Part shown: piece by piece, positions 16,994 through 25,949 of the stretch | Numbering within the stretch: the first letter of the stretch is position 1 | Layout: each line of letters starts with the position of its first letter | From: Chitinophaga sp. sic0106 | Lineage (GTDB): Bacteria > Bacteroidota > Bacteroidia > Chitinophagales > Chitinophagaceae | DNA length: 64,000 nucleotides | NCBI RefSeq assembly: GCF_019219075.1 | Contig: NZ_JAHUWJ010000015.1 | Span: 1 to 64,000, forward strand | Reading direction: 5' to 3' | Notes under the pieces: model-generated | Database searches by the model: none | What the model was told of the DNA's origin: nothing | The model's input: the letters and a program-made list of their open reading frames with translations, nothing else | Made by a program: the position numbers and the translations under genes

Positions 16994-17890
16994 ATGGGAA
17001 AGGAACATGTTTTCAGAACAATTGACGATTACAATTCGTTCAATAATCATGAAACAATGCATCCGCTGGTGAGTGTAATAGACTTTTCCAAAGCGAATGA
17101 AAGGACGGGATCAAAAATGTATTTCGAGCTGTATTGCATTTTCCTAAAAGAGGTAAAATGTGGAGATCTTAAATATGGCCGGGAATATTATGACTACCAG
17201 GCAGGCACCTTGGTGTTTATTTCACCAGGGCAGATTATCGATGTTGAAAATAAGGTTGATTATTATCAACCCGCTGGTCATGGCCTGGCATTCCATCCTG
17301 ATATGTTATTAGGTACCAATCTTGGCAAACAAATAGCCGAACATAACTATTTTAGTTATCAAACCAATGAAGCCCTGCACCTATCTCCCAACGAGCGTGA
17401 AATGGTATTGGATCTTTTCTCAAAAATAGCAACAGAAATACGACAACCTGTAGATAAGCATAGCAAGAAAGTAATAGCCGCAAGCATCGAACTATTGCTG
17501 AATTATTGCGACAGGTTCTATGACCGCCAATTTATCACCAGGGAAGACGTCAATAAAGGTATCCTGGGAAAATTTGAAACATTGCTTAATGCTTATTTTT
17601 CTTCCGACAATCCTGCTTCCTTAGGCCTGCCAACTGTTGCCTACTTTGCCAGCGAGCTGCATTTATCCTCAAAATACTTTGGGGATCTTATTAAAAAAGA
17701 AACAGGTACAACTGCGCAGGAATATATTCAGAACAAAATTATTTCCATTGCCAAGCAGTCCATTTACCAAAGTGAAAAAACAATCAATGAAATAGCTTTT
17801 GAGCTTGGTTTTAAGTATCCCCAACACTTTATACGTTTATTCAAAAGCCGTGTAGGCGTGACACCTAACCAATATAAACAAATGAACTAA
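16994..17890 (+). CDS. AraC-family transcriptional regulator
   Basis: 298 residues. The N-terminal part looks like the small cupin-type sensor of this family (GTLVFISPGQIIDV). The C-terminal 100 residues are the double helix-turn-helix: LGLPTVAYFASELHLSSKYFGDLIKKETG, then TINEIAFELGFKYPQHFIRLFKSRVGVTPNQYK. It follows the molybdenum hydroxylase operon by 56 bp on the same strand and most likely controls it in response to a small substrate or product, although that is inferred from position. It converges on the AbiE genes. Confidence 0.9.
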   Translation: MGKEHVFRTIDDYNSFNNHETMHPLVSVIDFSKANERTGSKMYFELYCIFLKEVKCGDLKYGREYYDYQAGTLVFISPGQIIDVENKVDYYQPAGHGLAFHPDMLLGTNLGKQIAEHNYFSYQTNEALHLSPNEREMVLDLFSKIATEIRQPVDKHSKKVIAASIELLLNYCDRFYDRQFITREDVNKGILGKFETLLNAYFSSDNPASLGLPTVAYFASELHLSSKYFGDLIKKETGTTAQEYIQNKIISIAKQSIYQSEKTINEIAFELGFKYPQHFIRLFKSRVGVTPNQYKQMN

Positions 17891-17913
17891 AATGATTTTT
17901 GGGTTATCAGGAC

Positions 17914-18867
17914 TCATAAAATATCTATAAACTCCCTGAGTCTGGCAAGTATCTCGTCAAAATTAGGTTGCCCTTTATAATACAGTCGCATCGTTCCGAT
18001 ATACCGTTGCTCGAAACGATTACGTATATCGGCATCATCGAGTAAAAATGCCTGATTTACTTTTACCGGGATACTAAAATCTAAAGGCGGAAAACGGTCT
18101 TTCTTATGTGCCAGGTAGGCTTCTGTGGTAATAAATGCTGTGACTTCAGCATCCTCTAAAAGACAATACAGATCATAATACTGACGCATATAATTAGGCC
18201 GCTCCTTACCGCTAGTCATTTCCTGTCTAAATTTAGTAGCCACAGTCTGAAGTTTTTCTACGAAGGTATAACCCGGATGATAGCATTTAATTCCATATGC
18301 GCAATTATCAATCACTGCAACATTCGTGTTATCCCTGACGTAATCCAGTGCCCAGGAACTAATAGTCAGTTCACGGTTGGGAGTAACCACATCGAAACCT
18401 GCTTCCAGTAAAATCCCTTGTTTTAAACCAACCACCTGATCAAACAAACTATCATAGAAAAGGCGAATACCACCGCTTCTATATTTAGAATCATCAAAAA
18501 ATTCATCTCGCTCAACTTTAACAATCCCATCGATCTTAATCTCATTTGCCAGCCAATCATAGAACATTTTCCGTGAACGGATATGCTCCTCCTTCACTTT
18601 ACTGGGATCTTCCTGTACTCGCTGGTCGGCGGGAGGTTTGATATGTATATCGATATCTTCTGAAAACCTATGAATAATTTTATATCCTTTTGAAAGACTT
18701 GTCCCTCCTTTGAGTTCAAAATCAAAACCAAGTTGCTTTAAACCGTGAAGTACATGCATAATCCAGTAATCCTTTTCAACAAGAGCTGGTTCGACTTTCT
18801 CACTTTCAGAAACAATAAGGAGCAGGTCTTTAAAATCTTTGTGTTTATGCAGATAGTTTGGAGCCAT
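17914..18867 (-). CDS. abiEii: AbiEii-type nucleotidyltransferase toxin
   Basis: About 317 residues. It carries the nucleotidyltransferase signature of AbiEii/AbiGii toxins: FELKGGTSLSKGYKII followed by HRFSEDIDIHI, the metal-binding Asp pair. In type IV toxin-antitoxin systems this protein, when free, modifies tRNA or otherwise blocks growth; the antitoxin represses transcription rather than binding the toxin. ATG 18867 and ATG 18879 are both possible starts; either overlaps the end of the antitoxin gene (18845), so translation is coupled. Defence against phage by abortive infection is the known role of AbiE in Lactococcus; here it is inferred. Confidence 0.85.
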   Translation of the reverse strand: MAPNYLHKHKDFKDLLLIVSESEKVEPALVEKDYWIMHVLHGLKQLGFDFELKGGTSLSKGYKIIHRFSEDIDIHIKPPADQRVQEDPSKVKEEHIRSRKMFYDWLANEIKIDGIVKVERDEFFDDSKYRSGGIRLFYDSLFDQVVGLKQGILLEAGFDVVTPNRELTISSWALDYVRDNTNVAVIDNCAYGIKCYHPGYTFVEKLQTVATKFRQEMTSGKERPNYMRQYYDLYCLLEDAEVTAFITTEAYLAHKKDRFPPLDFSIPVKVNQAFLLDDADIRNRFEQRYIGTMRLYYKGQPNFDEILARLREFIDIL

Positions 18868-19441
18868 GAGATAATCCAAGAACTGATTTAAGTAACTTTT
18901 GTGTTTTTACATTACCATAAAGAGAAAGTTCTCTTCTCATTTTTGCGGCATCTTTAGTTGCTACTTTTTCAAAAACATTTTCCAAAACGACTTCTTTATC
19001 CTCAGCTAAAGTATCAAGATTATTAACCAGATCAATGAGTAAAAACTCTTCGGTTAATTTCTTTGGAAAATGATGCTTTACTTTAAATATAAATAGCTTG
19101 CCACCGAGTTCAATGTCACCATGTTGCTTATGATTATATACAACTCGGGAATTATACATTTGGGTAGTGCCCACGCCCAGCATATTGTAGTTGTTTGGAG
19201 TCGTCAGCAAAAATCTTGTATCATCCAGAAATCTTTGCACCAAAAGTGCTTCATCTGGTGGGGTTTTTCCAAACGCAGAAATCTTAGGATAGTAATATAA
19301 ACCTCTGTATAATTTTTCAAGAACCCCGTCATCCACAAGCTGTTTTAGTTCACGATCAATTGAGCTCGAGAACTTCTCAAGGTCTTGACGGCGGTAAACC
19401 TCACCACGTTTTAAATGCTTTGCAAGGGATCTCTTTGACAT
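18845..19441 (-). CDS. abiEi: AbiEi-type antitoxin, winged-helix repressor (DUF6088-like)
   Basis: 198 residues. The N-terminal third is a winged helix (LAKHLKRGEVYRRQDLEKFSSSIDRELKQLVDDGVLEKLYRGLYYYP), as in AbiEi and related Shy-type regulators. The rest is the mixed domain typical of the family (DEALLVQRFLDD, FLLTTPNNYNMLGVG, VVYNHKQHGDIELGGK, ready for toxin control). First gene of the pair, overlapping the toxin. A -7 box TATCTTTG lies only 7 nt before the start codon, so the transcript may be nearly leaderless. Autorepression at that promoter would be the expected control. Confidence 0.82.
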   Translation of the reverse strand: MSKRSLAKHLKRGEVYRRQDLEKFSSSIDRELKQLVDDGVLEKLYRGLYYYPKISAFGKTPPDEALLVQRFLDDTRFLLTTPNNYNMLGVGTTQMYNSRVVYNHKQHGDIELGGKLFIFKVKHHFPKKLTEEFLLIDLVNNLDTLAEDKEVVLENVFEKVATKDAAKMRRELSLYGNVKTQKLLKSVLGLSHGSKLSA

Positions 19442-19448
19442 AAGAATT

Positions 19449-19456
19449 CAAAGATA
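19449..19456 (-). promoter_or_regulatory. -7 promoter box for the AbiE genes
   Basis: On the minus strand TATCTTTG (19456-19449) matches TAnnTTTG exactly and sits 7 nt before ATG 19441. No TTG lies at the standard distance upstream, so confidence is limited. Confidence 0.45.
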
Positions 19457-19568
19457 CGAAATTAAAGGATTCTGAAGGAAATTCAATTTCTATTTCATGC
19501 AGAATAAGTAAACAAACGATTGATTTTCAATAAATAATTACAATAAGAAATATAATAAAAAACTCCTC

Positions 19569-20270
19569 TCAACAAATCATCAACAACCTCTTCTCCCCAC
19601 TTTTCTCCTTCGGCGCACGATGCACACACGGCAAAACCTGACTTCCAGGATGATCCACCCCAAGCCTCCACAAATTACCAAGCCCTAAATTTACAGTGCT
19701 TGCATCAGGGGCAGCCTGATAATGCAGGTCATAAAAATTGTCGCTCAAAAATAACTCAAAGCCATCCGCTGGCCCACCATACAGTTTAAACAACTCCTCG
19801 CGTATTTCAGGAATTAATATTTTTTGTTGGGCTTGTGAGTTGGGCAAGATATCACTGGCCTCACCATAGTAAGTGCACAAAAAAGTGGCTGTTGGTATCG
19901 GCGAACGATCTACGTGAAAAGAATAAACATCGGTAGGGAAAAACGGATGGGTATCATCCTGCTCATAGTATTTAATCACATTCAGACTGGGCAATGCACC
20001 GTAGGCTTCCAAGGCCTTCCAGTCACTCAGCAACGCTTCACGCGCCAGCTGCCCTTGCGCCGTCAACTGCAAGGCAAGCAATTCTTCCTCATCAATTTCT
20101 GTGATATTTCCATCAAGCGGTATCTTTTCTATAATCTCTGCAAAATCACCAGTCAGATTTCGTTTCCAGCAAATAGCATTTACCGCTCCATGGAATGGCG
20201 TAGCCACCAGGTCATGAAAATTATTAACGTATTGAATCTGGTGCTCAGCATGTGATAGCTCTTTCATCAT
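19569..20270 (-). CDS. DUF1826-like protein
   Basis: 233 residues without signal peptide or membrane segment. The pattern WKRNL at the start, an internal helical part, then VDRSPIPTATFLCTYYGEAS, LFKLYGG and a C-terminal block with GLGNLWRLGVDHPGSQVLPCVHRAP matches what I know as the DUF1826 family, whose role is not established. The conserved His and Cys residues near the C-terminus and the His-Val-Asp segment could bind a metal, which is inference. A second Met directly follows the first (20270, 20267); either could be the start. It stands alone between AbiE and the lectin-tailed gene. Confidence 0.65.
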   Translation of the reverse strand: MMKELSHAEHQIQYVNNFHDLVATPFHGAVNAICWKRNLTGDFAEIIEKIPLDGNITEIDEEELLALQLTAQGQLAREALLSDWKALEAYGALPSLNVIKYYEQDDTHPFFPTDVYSFHVDRSPIPTATFLCTYYGEASDILPNSQAQQKILIPEIREELFKLYGGPADGFELFLSDNFYDLHYQAAPDASTVNLGLGNLWRLGVDHPGSQVLPCVHRAPKEKSGEKRLLMIC

Positions 20271-20340
20271 AGCTGCAAGTTATGGCAGAAATTTAAAAAG
20301 CCATCATAAGTATACACCCACAACCCCCATAAATGAAATG

Positions 20341-20362
20341 AGGAAGCGCATATGCGCTTCCT
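20341..20362. repeat. Perfect 22-nt palindrome
   Basis: AGGAAGCGCATATGCGCTTCCT is identical to its reverse complement. It lies 70 bp from the start of the DUF1826-like gene and about 55 bp upstream of the -33 box of the lectin-tailed gene. Such a site could be an operator for a dimeric regulator or a tight hairpin. Confidence 0.6.
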
Positions 20363-20415
20363 TATCTTCGAAATATACTAAAATTCCCCCTTTTCAAAAA
20401 GGGTGTTTTCACTGA

Positions 20416-20444
20416 TTGTTGAATATGCTGATCCGCTACCTTTG
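20416..20444 (+). promoter_or_regulatory. Bacteroidota-type promoter for the lectin-tailed gene
   Basis: TTG (20416-20418), an 18-nt spacer and TACCTTTG (20437-20444), an exact TAnnTTTG match. Confidence 0.65.
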
Positions 20445-20551
20445 CATCTACAAATGGGCCCCTCTGATATATACCCTCAAACTATCCGAATGCCCTCACT
20501 ACTCCTCAAATACTCGCACAATTTTAAATAACCATGTAAAACCAAATCCAA

Positions 20552-22645
20552 ATGGAAAGCGTAGAAAAAGTAGCCTCAGACAAGAAAGCCGCTGCCACCA
20601 AGTCGGGATTTCAGTTCCGTACACCGGCAGACATTCAGGATTTCGCTGGCGATCCTGCAAAACAAACTATGATGAACAGTCGATGGAGTAACCACCTCAA
20701 TGGATTCACCCAGCAAGGTATGTTGAACAATCCATGGAATACCATCAACACCCCGGCACCCACCAACTATTACAACCCTATCGACAACAACCCGGCCAGC
20801 AGTGCGGCCAACATTCAATGGTTTGCCTTTCCCGGCAGAATCCAGTACAATTTCCCCGCCACCACCCCTCAACAACTGCAACAGCAGTATCAAATGGCGG
20901 ATACTGGTGTAATGCCCGGACAAATCAACAACGATCCATGCGGCACCGGTCAAAATGTGGCCTACTTCCCTTATGGCCCCAGAGGCTGGCAGGATGAGTA
21001 CTGCGAATGGGCCGTTACCAGGAACGCCGCCGGAAAAATTACCCGCATCGACTTTACCTGCGAAAACCCGGAATACTGGAACACCCTGTGGTCCGTTGAT
21101 CCCAACCAGGTGCTTGCATTGTATCAATCTATATTGGACAAACCACAGATTACCTTACAGGATTTGTCTATCCCCGGCATCGTTGATCCGATTACCAACC
21201 TGCCAGTATATAATCCATTGAATAAATGGAACAGCGGGCCGGTATCCAGTCCTACCACCGGTGGTGCTATTCACCTGACCAGCACGCCTAACACCATTCA
21301 AACAGAAATTGGCCTGGCCACTACCTCCACCGTGCAACGCTTCAATCCACCCCCTCCACCGGCTACCACCAATACCATGTGGCCATCGGCGGATTTCAAT
21401 AACCTGATTTGTGTAGGTCAGTTCGGGCAACGTTATCGCAACAGCGACCCTAACATTGGCGGCACCGTGAATAATTTCGTTACCGCAGGCAACGTAGTTA
21501 CGCTGGCAGATCCTCCGGGCCTCTATATTCAAATGCCCGATTTCACCAATTACAAAACCCCTGATGGTACCGATGCGTCTACGTTCTGGACCATCAAGCG
21601 CGGCAGCAAAACCCTGAAAGATCAGTCAGGAAAACAATTGCCAGGTAATTTCATTCTGCATGCAGTGTATGAAGTACCAGCCAGTAAAAATTACACCGTT
21701 AGCGATATTACGATTTCAGGCACACCTATCGACTGGGGATCTCAGATGGCCCTCACCTTCAAAATGCAGATTGTGGCCAGTGCCTACGCAGGTACCACTC
21801 CACAGGGATATGCACCGGTGGGCAATACCGCTCCTGGCAATACCTTCGCTCAACCAGTTCAATTATTCTACCAGGACTATTTTGATACATTATACGGTAT
21901 CAAAGTTCCCAATCCGTCAAATAATCCGATTCCATTACTAAGTAACAGTACCTATATCCCTGCTATCGCTAACCTGGGTACTACCGGCGCTAAGATGGTA
22001 GTAGTGACCGATACCTGCACGGCTAAGGCCAATCAGCCGGCCACATATCCGGCGGTTACGTTTGACGATCCTAACATCACCGCCACGGTTACTGCGGTAA
22101 AAGAGAACATCGCCTATGCAGTACCCGGTAATAGCCAGCCAAGCACCTATACAGCCTTATACGTCACTGTTGCGGTCAACAACAAAGCCAAACCAGGCGA
22201 ACATGGTGTGTATGTTACCAATACAGGCCAGGCTCAGTCAGTAGCCATGCCTGCACTGCTGACAGTAACACCGGTTACTTGTCAGGCCACTATTGCCTGG
22301 CAGAACACCGGCATTATTGTCAATTCCAACAGTAAAACTACCGTTAATTACACCGGTGGCTTATGGACCGCTAACCCGGCTGATAATGGCGGCCAGTTGT
22401 ATAATGCGGCAGGTAACCCTACCTTCTTCCCGGCACCTCCGGGCTATCCAATGGCCGGACAAAATATCGGCGCACTCGTAGGCAGAGTAGGCAACAGCAT
22501 TTTCATGATTGGACTGGGAGCTATCGTTCCTGCGAATCTCAACGGGGAGCTGCAACTCTGTATCAACGATGACCTGAACAAACAATACGGCGCCGGACTT
22601 TCAGATAACATAGGCGCTGTTACCGTTACAGTGGAGGTGAGCTAA
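20552..22645 (+). CDS. Uncharacterised protein with C-terminal LecA (PA-IL)-like lectin domain
   Basis: 697 residues. The C-terminal 118 residues (about 580-697) resemble the galactose lectin LecA of Pseudomonas: WTANPADNGGQLYNAAG, GALVGRVGNSIFMIG, then LQLCINDDLNKQYGAG and a final beta-strand. The first 570 residues belong to a family I cannot name; marked segments are FPYGPRGWQDEYCEWAVTR, RIDFTCENPEYWNTLW, NPLNKWNSG, GAIHLTSTPNT and a Cys-containing NNLICVGQFGQRYRNSDP. There is no signal peptide: TAA lies in frame only 15 nt upstream of ATG 20552, so no longer start is possible. LecA itself also lacks one. The next gene encodes an exported cytochrome, probably a partner. Confidence 0.7.
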   Translation: MESVEKVASDKKAAATKSGFQFRTPADIQDFAGDPAKQTMMNSRWSNHLNGFTQQGMLNNPWNTINTPAPTNYYNPIDNNPASSAANIQWFAFPGRIQYNFPATTPQQLQQQYQMADTGVMPGQINNDPCGTGQNVAYFPYGPRGWQDEYCEWAVTRNAAGKITRIDFTCENPEYWNTLWSVDPNQVLALYQSILDKPQITLQDLSIPGIVDPITNLPVYNPLNKWNSGPVSSPTTGGAIHLTSTPNTIQTEIGLATTSTVQRFNPPPPPATTNTMWPSADFNNLICVGQFGQRYRNSDPNIGGTVNNFVTAGNVVTLADPPGLYIQMPDFTNYKTPDGTDASTFWTIKRGSKTLKDQSGKQLPGNFILHAVYEVPASKNYTVSDITISGTPIDWGSQMALTFKMQIVASAYAGTTPQGYAPVGNTAPGNTFAQPVQLFYQDYFDTLYGIKVPNPSNNPIPLLSNSTYIPAIANLGTTGAKMVVVTDTCTAKANQPATYPAVTFDDPNITATVTAVKENIAYAVPGNSQPSTYTALYVTVAVNNKAKPGEHGVYVTNTGQAQSVAMPALLTVTPVTCQATIAWQNTGIIVNSNSKTTVNYTGGLWTANPADNGGQLYNAAGNPTFFPAPPGYPMAGQNIGALVGRVGNSIFMIGLGAIVPANLNGELQLCINDDLNKQYGAGLSDNIGAVTVTVEVS

Positions 22646-22682
22646 TCAACAGCATCATACCAACATCAGATCTATAAACCGG

Positions 22683-22711
22683 AGAGGCACATGTTTCCTA
22701 TATGTGCCTCT
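22683..22711 (+). terminator. Hairpin between the lectin-tailed gene and the cytochrome gene
   Basis: Stem AGAGGCACAT (22683-22692) / ATGTGCCTCT (22702-22711), with little T tract after it. It may only partly stop transcription, tuning the ratio of the two gene products. Confidence 0.55.
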
Positions 22712-22748
22712 CTATATATGAGCCCTGTTTCATTCAAATCTTGAAAAA

Positions 22749-24233
22749 ATGAAAAGATCCTTATCTATCCTACTCATCACTTGTGCAGTCTTATTCAGCA
22801 GCCAGTTTATCATTACGGCATTCAAGCCGGATAACGGCAGCAGCAAGCAGCCACCTGCCACAAACAGCTGCAACTGCTACGCCAGCACCCCACTGTATAA
22901 TGTGGTGATTAACTTCAATAACAAAGTACCCGGCGACCTGCCGGCATTCAATAATCAATCCCAGGCGGACTGCTTTGCCTGGCAGGAATTTATCACCCTG
23001 AACTGGCCCATTGATGAATCAAAATCTTTTGGTGCACCCGGTGATTTTTCGCCGGTAGGCTGGGAGAAGTACATGCCGCTGGAAGTACTGTTTCAGCCAG
23101 GAGGTGCACGTCCTTCTTCCTGGGGCACCCTGGTATCCCCTCAGTACGCCGCCAGGTTTAAAACACAAAACCTGGTGATGAATATGACTAACACCAAGTT
23201 GTTAACATTCACCACCAAATTTGCAGTGGACTCCAACTTCCGCTTAAACCCTGATCAGGCAGCCCCCTCCAATAAACCTAACTGGCTCGGCGCGCAGAAT
23301 AATACCAACCTATGGTATGAAATCAAACTGAATAAGGACTATTATGATTTCGTCATCAAAAACGGCTATTACAGCGCGGTTACCCAGCATGATTCCGTGA
23401 AAAACGGCGTTCCTATTAACTTCCCGCAAGGGCAGTACAACGGTCCGGTAGGTGCCATAGAAATAAAAGCCGCCTGGATGGAAGTGGACAACCTCAGCTC
23501 CCCTAAATGGCAGCGTTATAAATTGTCCAAAGCCACAGTATATGACTCTGCCACCGGGCGTTTAAGAGAAACAAATGTGGCGCTGGTAGGCCTGCACATC
23601 CTGCACAAAACACAGAATCAACCTACCTGGGTATGGGCTACCTTTGAACAGATCGATAATGTGCCCGATAAAAGCAGACCCGCACCTCCATATGGATATA
23701 ATTTTTACAACGCAAGCTGTACCAGCCGGCAGGTGAACTTAAATGGTGGCGGCACTGCTACGGTGGGTTGTACTCCTAACACCTCCCCTCCCTACTATCT
23801 ATCGCAGGCAGCTCCTGTACCCATTCAGATCACCCGCACAAATGCCATTGACCAGGCGGATGCCTCTCCTATCAATGACAGTATGCAGAACAATATCAGG
23901 CGGTTCTATCCCCAGTCGGTATTCCAGTATTATGAACTGGTAGATGTGATCTGGTCACAGACATTACAACCAGATAAAACCACTCCTATCCAGGCGCCAT
24001 TTCCACTTAATGTCTCCGCTATGCTGAGTGGTGCGCATATAGTGGCTAATACCACCATGGAGAGTTATGTGCAAAATACGCTGACCTGCTATAATTGCCA
24101 CACGTACAGCACCATTGCCCCATTCCCGGCGGATTCTGTCAACGACAACGTTTTCGGGGATTTCAGTTTTGCCATATCTGCTGCGCAATATCCCACAGCA
24201 AAGGCCAAAATGAAGGTGAAGAAAAAGCCTTGA
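22749..24233 (+). CDS. Exported c-type cytochrome family protein
   Basis: 494 residues. The N-terminus (RSLSILLITCAVLFSSQFIITAF) is a signal peptide or signal anchor. A Cys-rich start (CNCYASTPLYN) and the block DCFAWQEFITLNWP are hallmarks of a family I know only as cytochrome c family protein. One haem c site is visible close to the C-terminus (CYNCH, 447-451). Between them lie conserved blocks: FGAPGDFSPVGWEKY, GAIEIKAAWMEVD, NVALVGLHILHKT and TWVWATFEQIDNVPD. The tail is Lys-rich. It is placed 104 bp after the lectin-tailed gene on the same strand and ends in a strong terminator, so the two are likely co-expressed. A redox role for the pair is inference. Confidence 0.72.
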   Translation: MKRSLSILLITCAVLFSSQFIITAFKPDNGSSKQPPATNSCNCYASTPLYNVVINFNNKVPGDLPAFNNQSQADCFAWQEFITLNWPIDESKSFGAPGDFSPVGWEKYMPLEVLFQPGGARPSSWGTLVSPQYAARFKTQNLVMNMTNTKLLTFTTKFAVDSNFRLNPDQAAPSNKPNWLGAQNNTNLWYEIKLNKDYYDFVIKNGYYSAVTQHDSVKNGVPINFPQGQYNGPVGAIEIKAAWMEVDNLSSPKWQRYKLSKATVYDSATGRLRETNVALVGLHILHKTQNQPTWVWATFEQIDNVPDKSRPAPPYGYNFYNASCTSRQVNLNGGGTATVGCTPNTSPPYYLSQAAPVPIQITRTNAIDQADASPINDSMQNNIRRFYPQSVFQYYELVDVIWSQTLQPDKTTPIQAPFPLNVSAMLSGAHIVANTTMESYVQNTLTCYNCHTYSTIAPFPADSVNDNVFGDFSFAISAAQYPTAKAKMKVKKKP

Positions 24234-24252
24234 TCATCCACTGAATATATTA

Positions 24253-24285
24253 CAGCGCTTTACAGTTTGTAACTGTAAGGCGCTG
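24253..24285 (+). terminator. Terminator after the cytochrome gene
   Basis: Long stem CAGCGCTTTACAGTT / AACTGTAAGGCGCTG with a 3-nt loop and one G-T wobble, followed by CTGTTT. Confidence 0.75.
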
Positions 24286-24368
24286 CTGTTTCCCGCAGGA
24301 CGTCACTCGTTTTTTGTCGTTGGTCAAAATTCTCCCCGTGGCCCCTGATTTCTTGCTACCTTTTTACC

Positions 24369-25949
24369 ATGAAACCTATCCATCTCCTTTATATACTTGC
24401 ACTGACAAAAGTGCTATTACCCTTTTTACTGCAGGACCCGCAGTGGGAACCCCATCGGGACGAATTGCTGTACCTGGCAGAAGCCAGGCACATAGCCTGG
24501 GGTTACATGGAAGCACCACCCCTGCTGTCCCTTTTCGCCTGGCTTACCAACGGGATGGGCGGCGCCATGTGGGCTATAAAAATATGGCCATCCCTGTTTG
24601 GCGGACTGACCTATCTCCTTGCAGGCCGGCTGGCACTCCACCTCGGTGGCCGCTGGTTCGCCATGATTCTGGTATGGCTGCCTTTTGTGGCAGGAGCCTG
24701 GCTGAGGATGCACTTTCTTTTCCAACCTAACTTCCTGGATATCTTCTGGTGGACCGCCATGGCCTATGGCCTCATCAGATTCCAGCAAACGGAAAAAACT
24801 TCCTACCTCTATATGTCAGGCCTCAGCTTTGGTTTGGGCATGCTTAGCAAATACAATATTATTTTTTATGCGGTTAGCCTGGTGGCAGGACTGCTGCTTA
24901 CCTGGGACAAAAAAGTACTCACCAACCGGCATTTCTACTTCGCAGCAGGCCTGGGACTCCTGATTTTCCTGCCTAACCTGATCTGGCAGGTCACCAACGG
25001 CTTTCCCATAGTTTACCACATGAAAGAACTTCATGACAGCCAGTTGCAATACCTGAGTCAATGGAGTTTCCTGAAAGATCAGTTGCTAATGAATATCGCC
25101 ACTGTATTTATCTGGATCACCGGTCTGGTATGGGCAACGCTTAATAAACAATACCGTTTCATCGCCTGGGCTTTTTTGATTACGATTGTTCTCCTGATGA
25201 TAGGGCATGGTAAAAATTATTACGCCCAGGGAGCCTATCCGGTATTGTTTGCCTTAGGGGCTCCCCAGCTGGAGGCCTGGGCCAATAAATGGTGGAAGAT
25301 AGGGATGGTAGCTTTCAGTTTGTTCATAGGTTTTAAGCTGCTGCCCCTGCTGCTACCAATTAAAGCGCCAGCAGCGCTGGCAGCCTACTATCAGCATCAC
25401 CCCCTGGCCAGCAAGGTAGGAGTGCTGCAATGGGAGGACCAGCAAGATCACCCTTTACCACAGGACTTTGCAGACATGCTCTCCTGGGAACAAATGACGC
25501 AAAAGGTGGCCAAAGCTTATCATGCACTTGACAGTAACGAGAAAGCACATACGCTGCTGTTCTGCGATAACTACGGAGAGGCTGGCGCCGTGAATTATTA
25601 CGGTGCCAGGTACCACCTGCCACCTGCCTACAGCGACAATGCCAGCTTCCTCTACTGGATGCCCCCACACTACGATCAATACACTACTATACTACTGGTG
25701 ACGGATGACCACGAGGAAATGCAGCATGCTTTTATGAAAGAGTTTAAAGCAGTACACCTGGCAGACTCCGTCAACAGCCCTTATTCAAGGGAGCATGGCA
25801 CACTGATTATTCTGATGAAAGGTCCCAGCGAAGCGTTTCGGGAAGCATTCAGGGATAAAATTAACCGGGGAAAACTGAAGACTACCGCAGCAGGAGCCAC
25901 ACAGGAATTAAAACCGAATGCATTAGAAGATGGTGGATCGATGCATTAA
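24369..25949 (+). CDS. Family 39-type glycosyltransferase (ArnT/PMT-like membrane protein)
   Basis: 526 residues, polytopic inner-membrane protein with around ten hydrophobic segments in the first 350 residues and a soluble C-terminal domain of about 170. The first periplasmic loop carries the GT39/ArnT acidic motif next to an aromatic (EPHRDELLYLAEARHIAWGYMEAPP), and FQPNFLDIFWW and GMLSKYN are also typical. Such enzymes move a sugar from a polyprenyl-phosphate donor to lipid or protein on the outside of the inner membrane. The acceptor is unknown here. Its stop codon abuts the stop of the next, converging gene with no base between them. Confidence 0.85.
   Translation: MKPIHLLYILALTKVLLPFLLQDPQWEPHRDELLYLAEARHIAWGYMEAPPLLSLFAWLTNGMGGAMWAIKIWPSLFGGLTYLLAGRLALHLGGRWFAMILVWLPFVAGAWLRMHFLFQPNFLDIFWWTAMAYGLIRFQQTEKTSYLYMSGLSFGLGMLSKYNIIFYAVSLVAGLLLTWDKKVLTNRHFYFAAGLGLLIFLPNLIWQVTNGFPIVYHMKELHDSQLQYLSQWSFLKDQLLMNIATVFIWITGLVWATLNKQYRFIAWAFLITIVLLMIGHGKNYYAQGAYPVLFALGAPQLEAWANKWWKIGMVAFSLFIGFKLLPLLLPIKAPAALAAYYQHHPLASKVGVLQWEDQQDHPLPQDFADMLSWEQMTQKVAKAYHALDSNEKAHTLLFCDNYGEAGAVNYYGARYHLPPAYSDNASFLYWMPPHYDQYTTILLVTDDHEEMQHAFMKEFKAVHLADSVNSPYSREHGTLIILMKGPSEAFREAFRDKINRGKLKTTAAGATQELKPNALEDGGSMH

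Larger units (their letters stand above)
20271..20551. other. Divergent intergenic region with promoter and palindrome
   Basis: 281 bp between the DUF1826-like gene and the lectin-tailed gene. It contains a perfect 22-nt palindrome (20341-20362) and a promoter for the plus-strand gene (20416-20444). The leader of about 100 nt before ATG 20552 includes short ORFs of no evident meaning. Confidence 0.5.
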
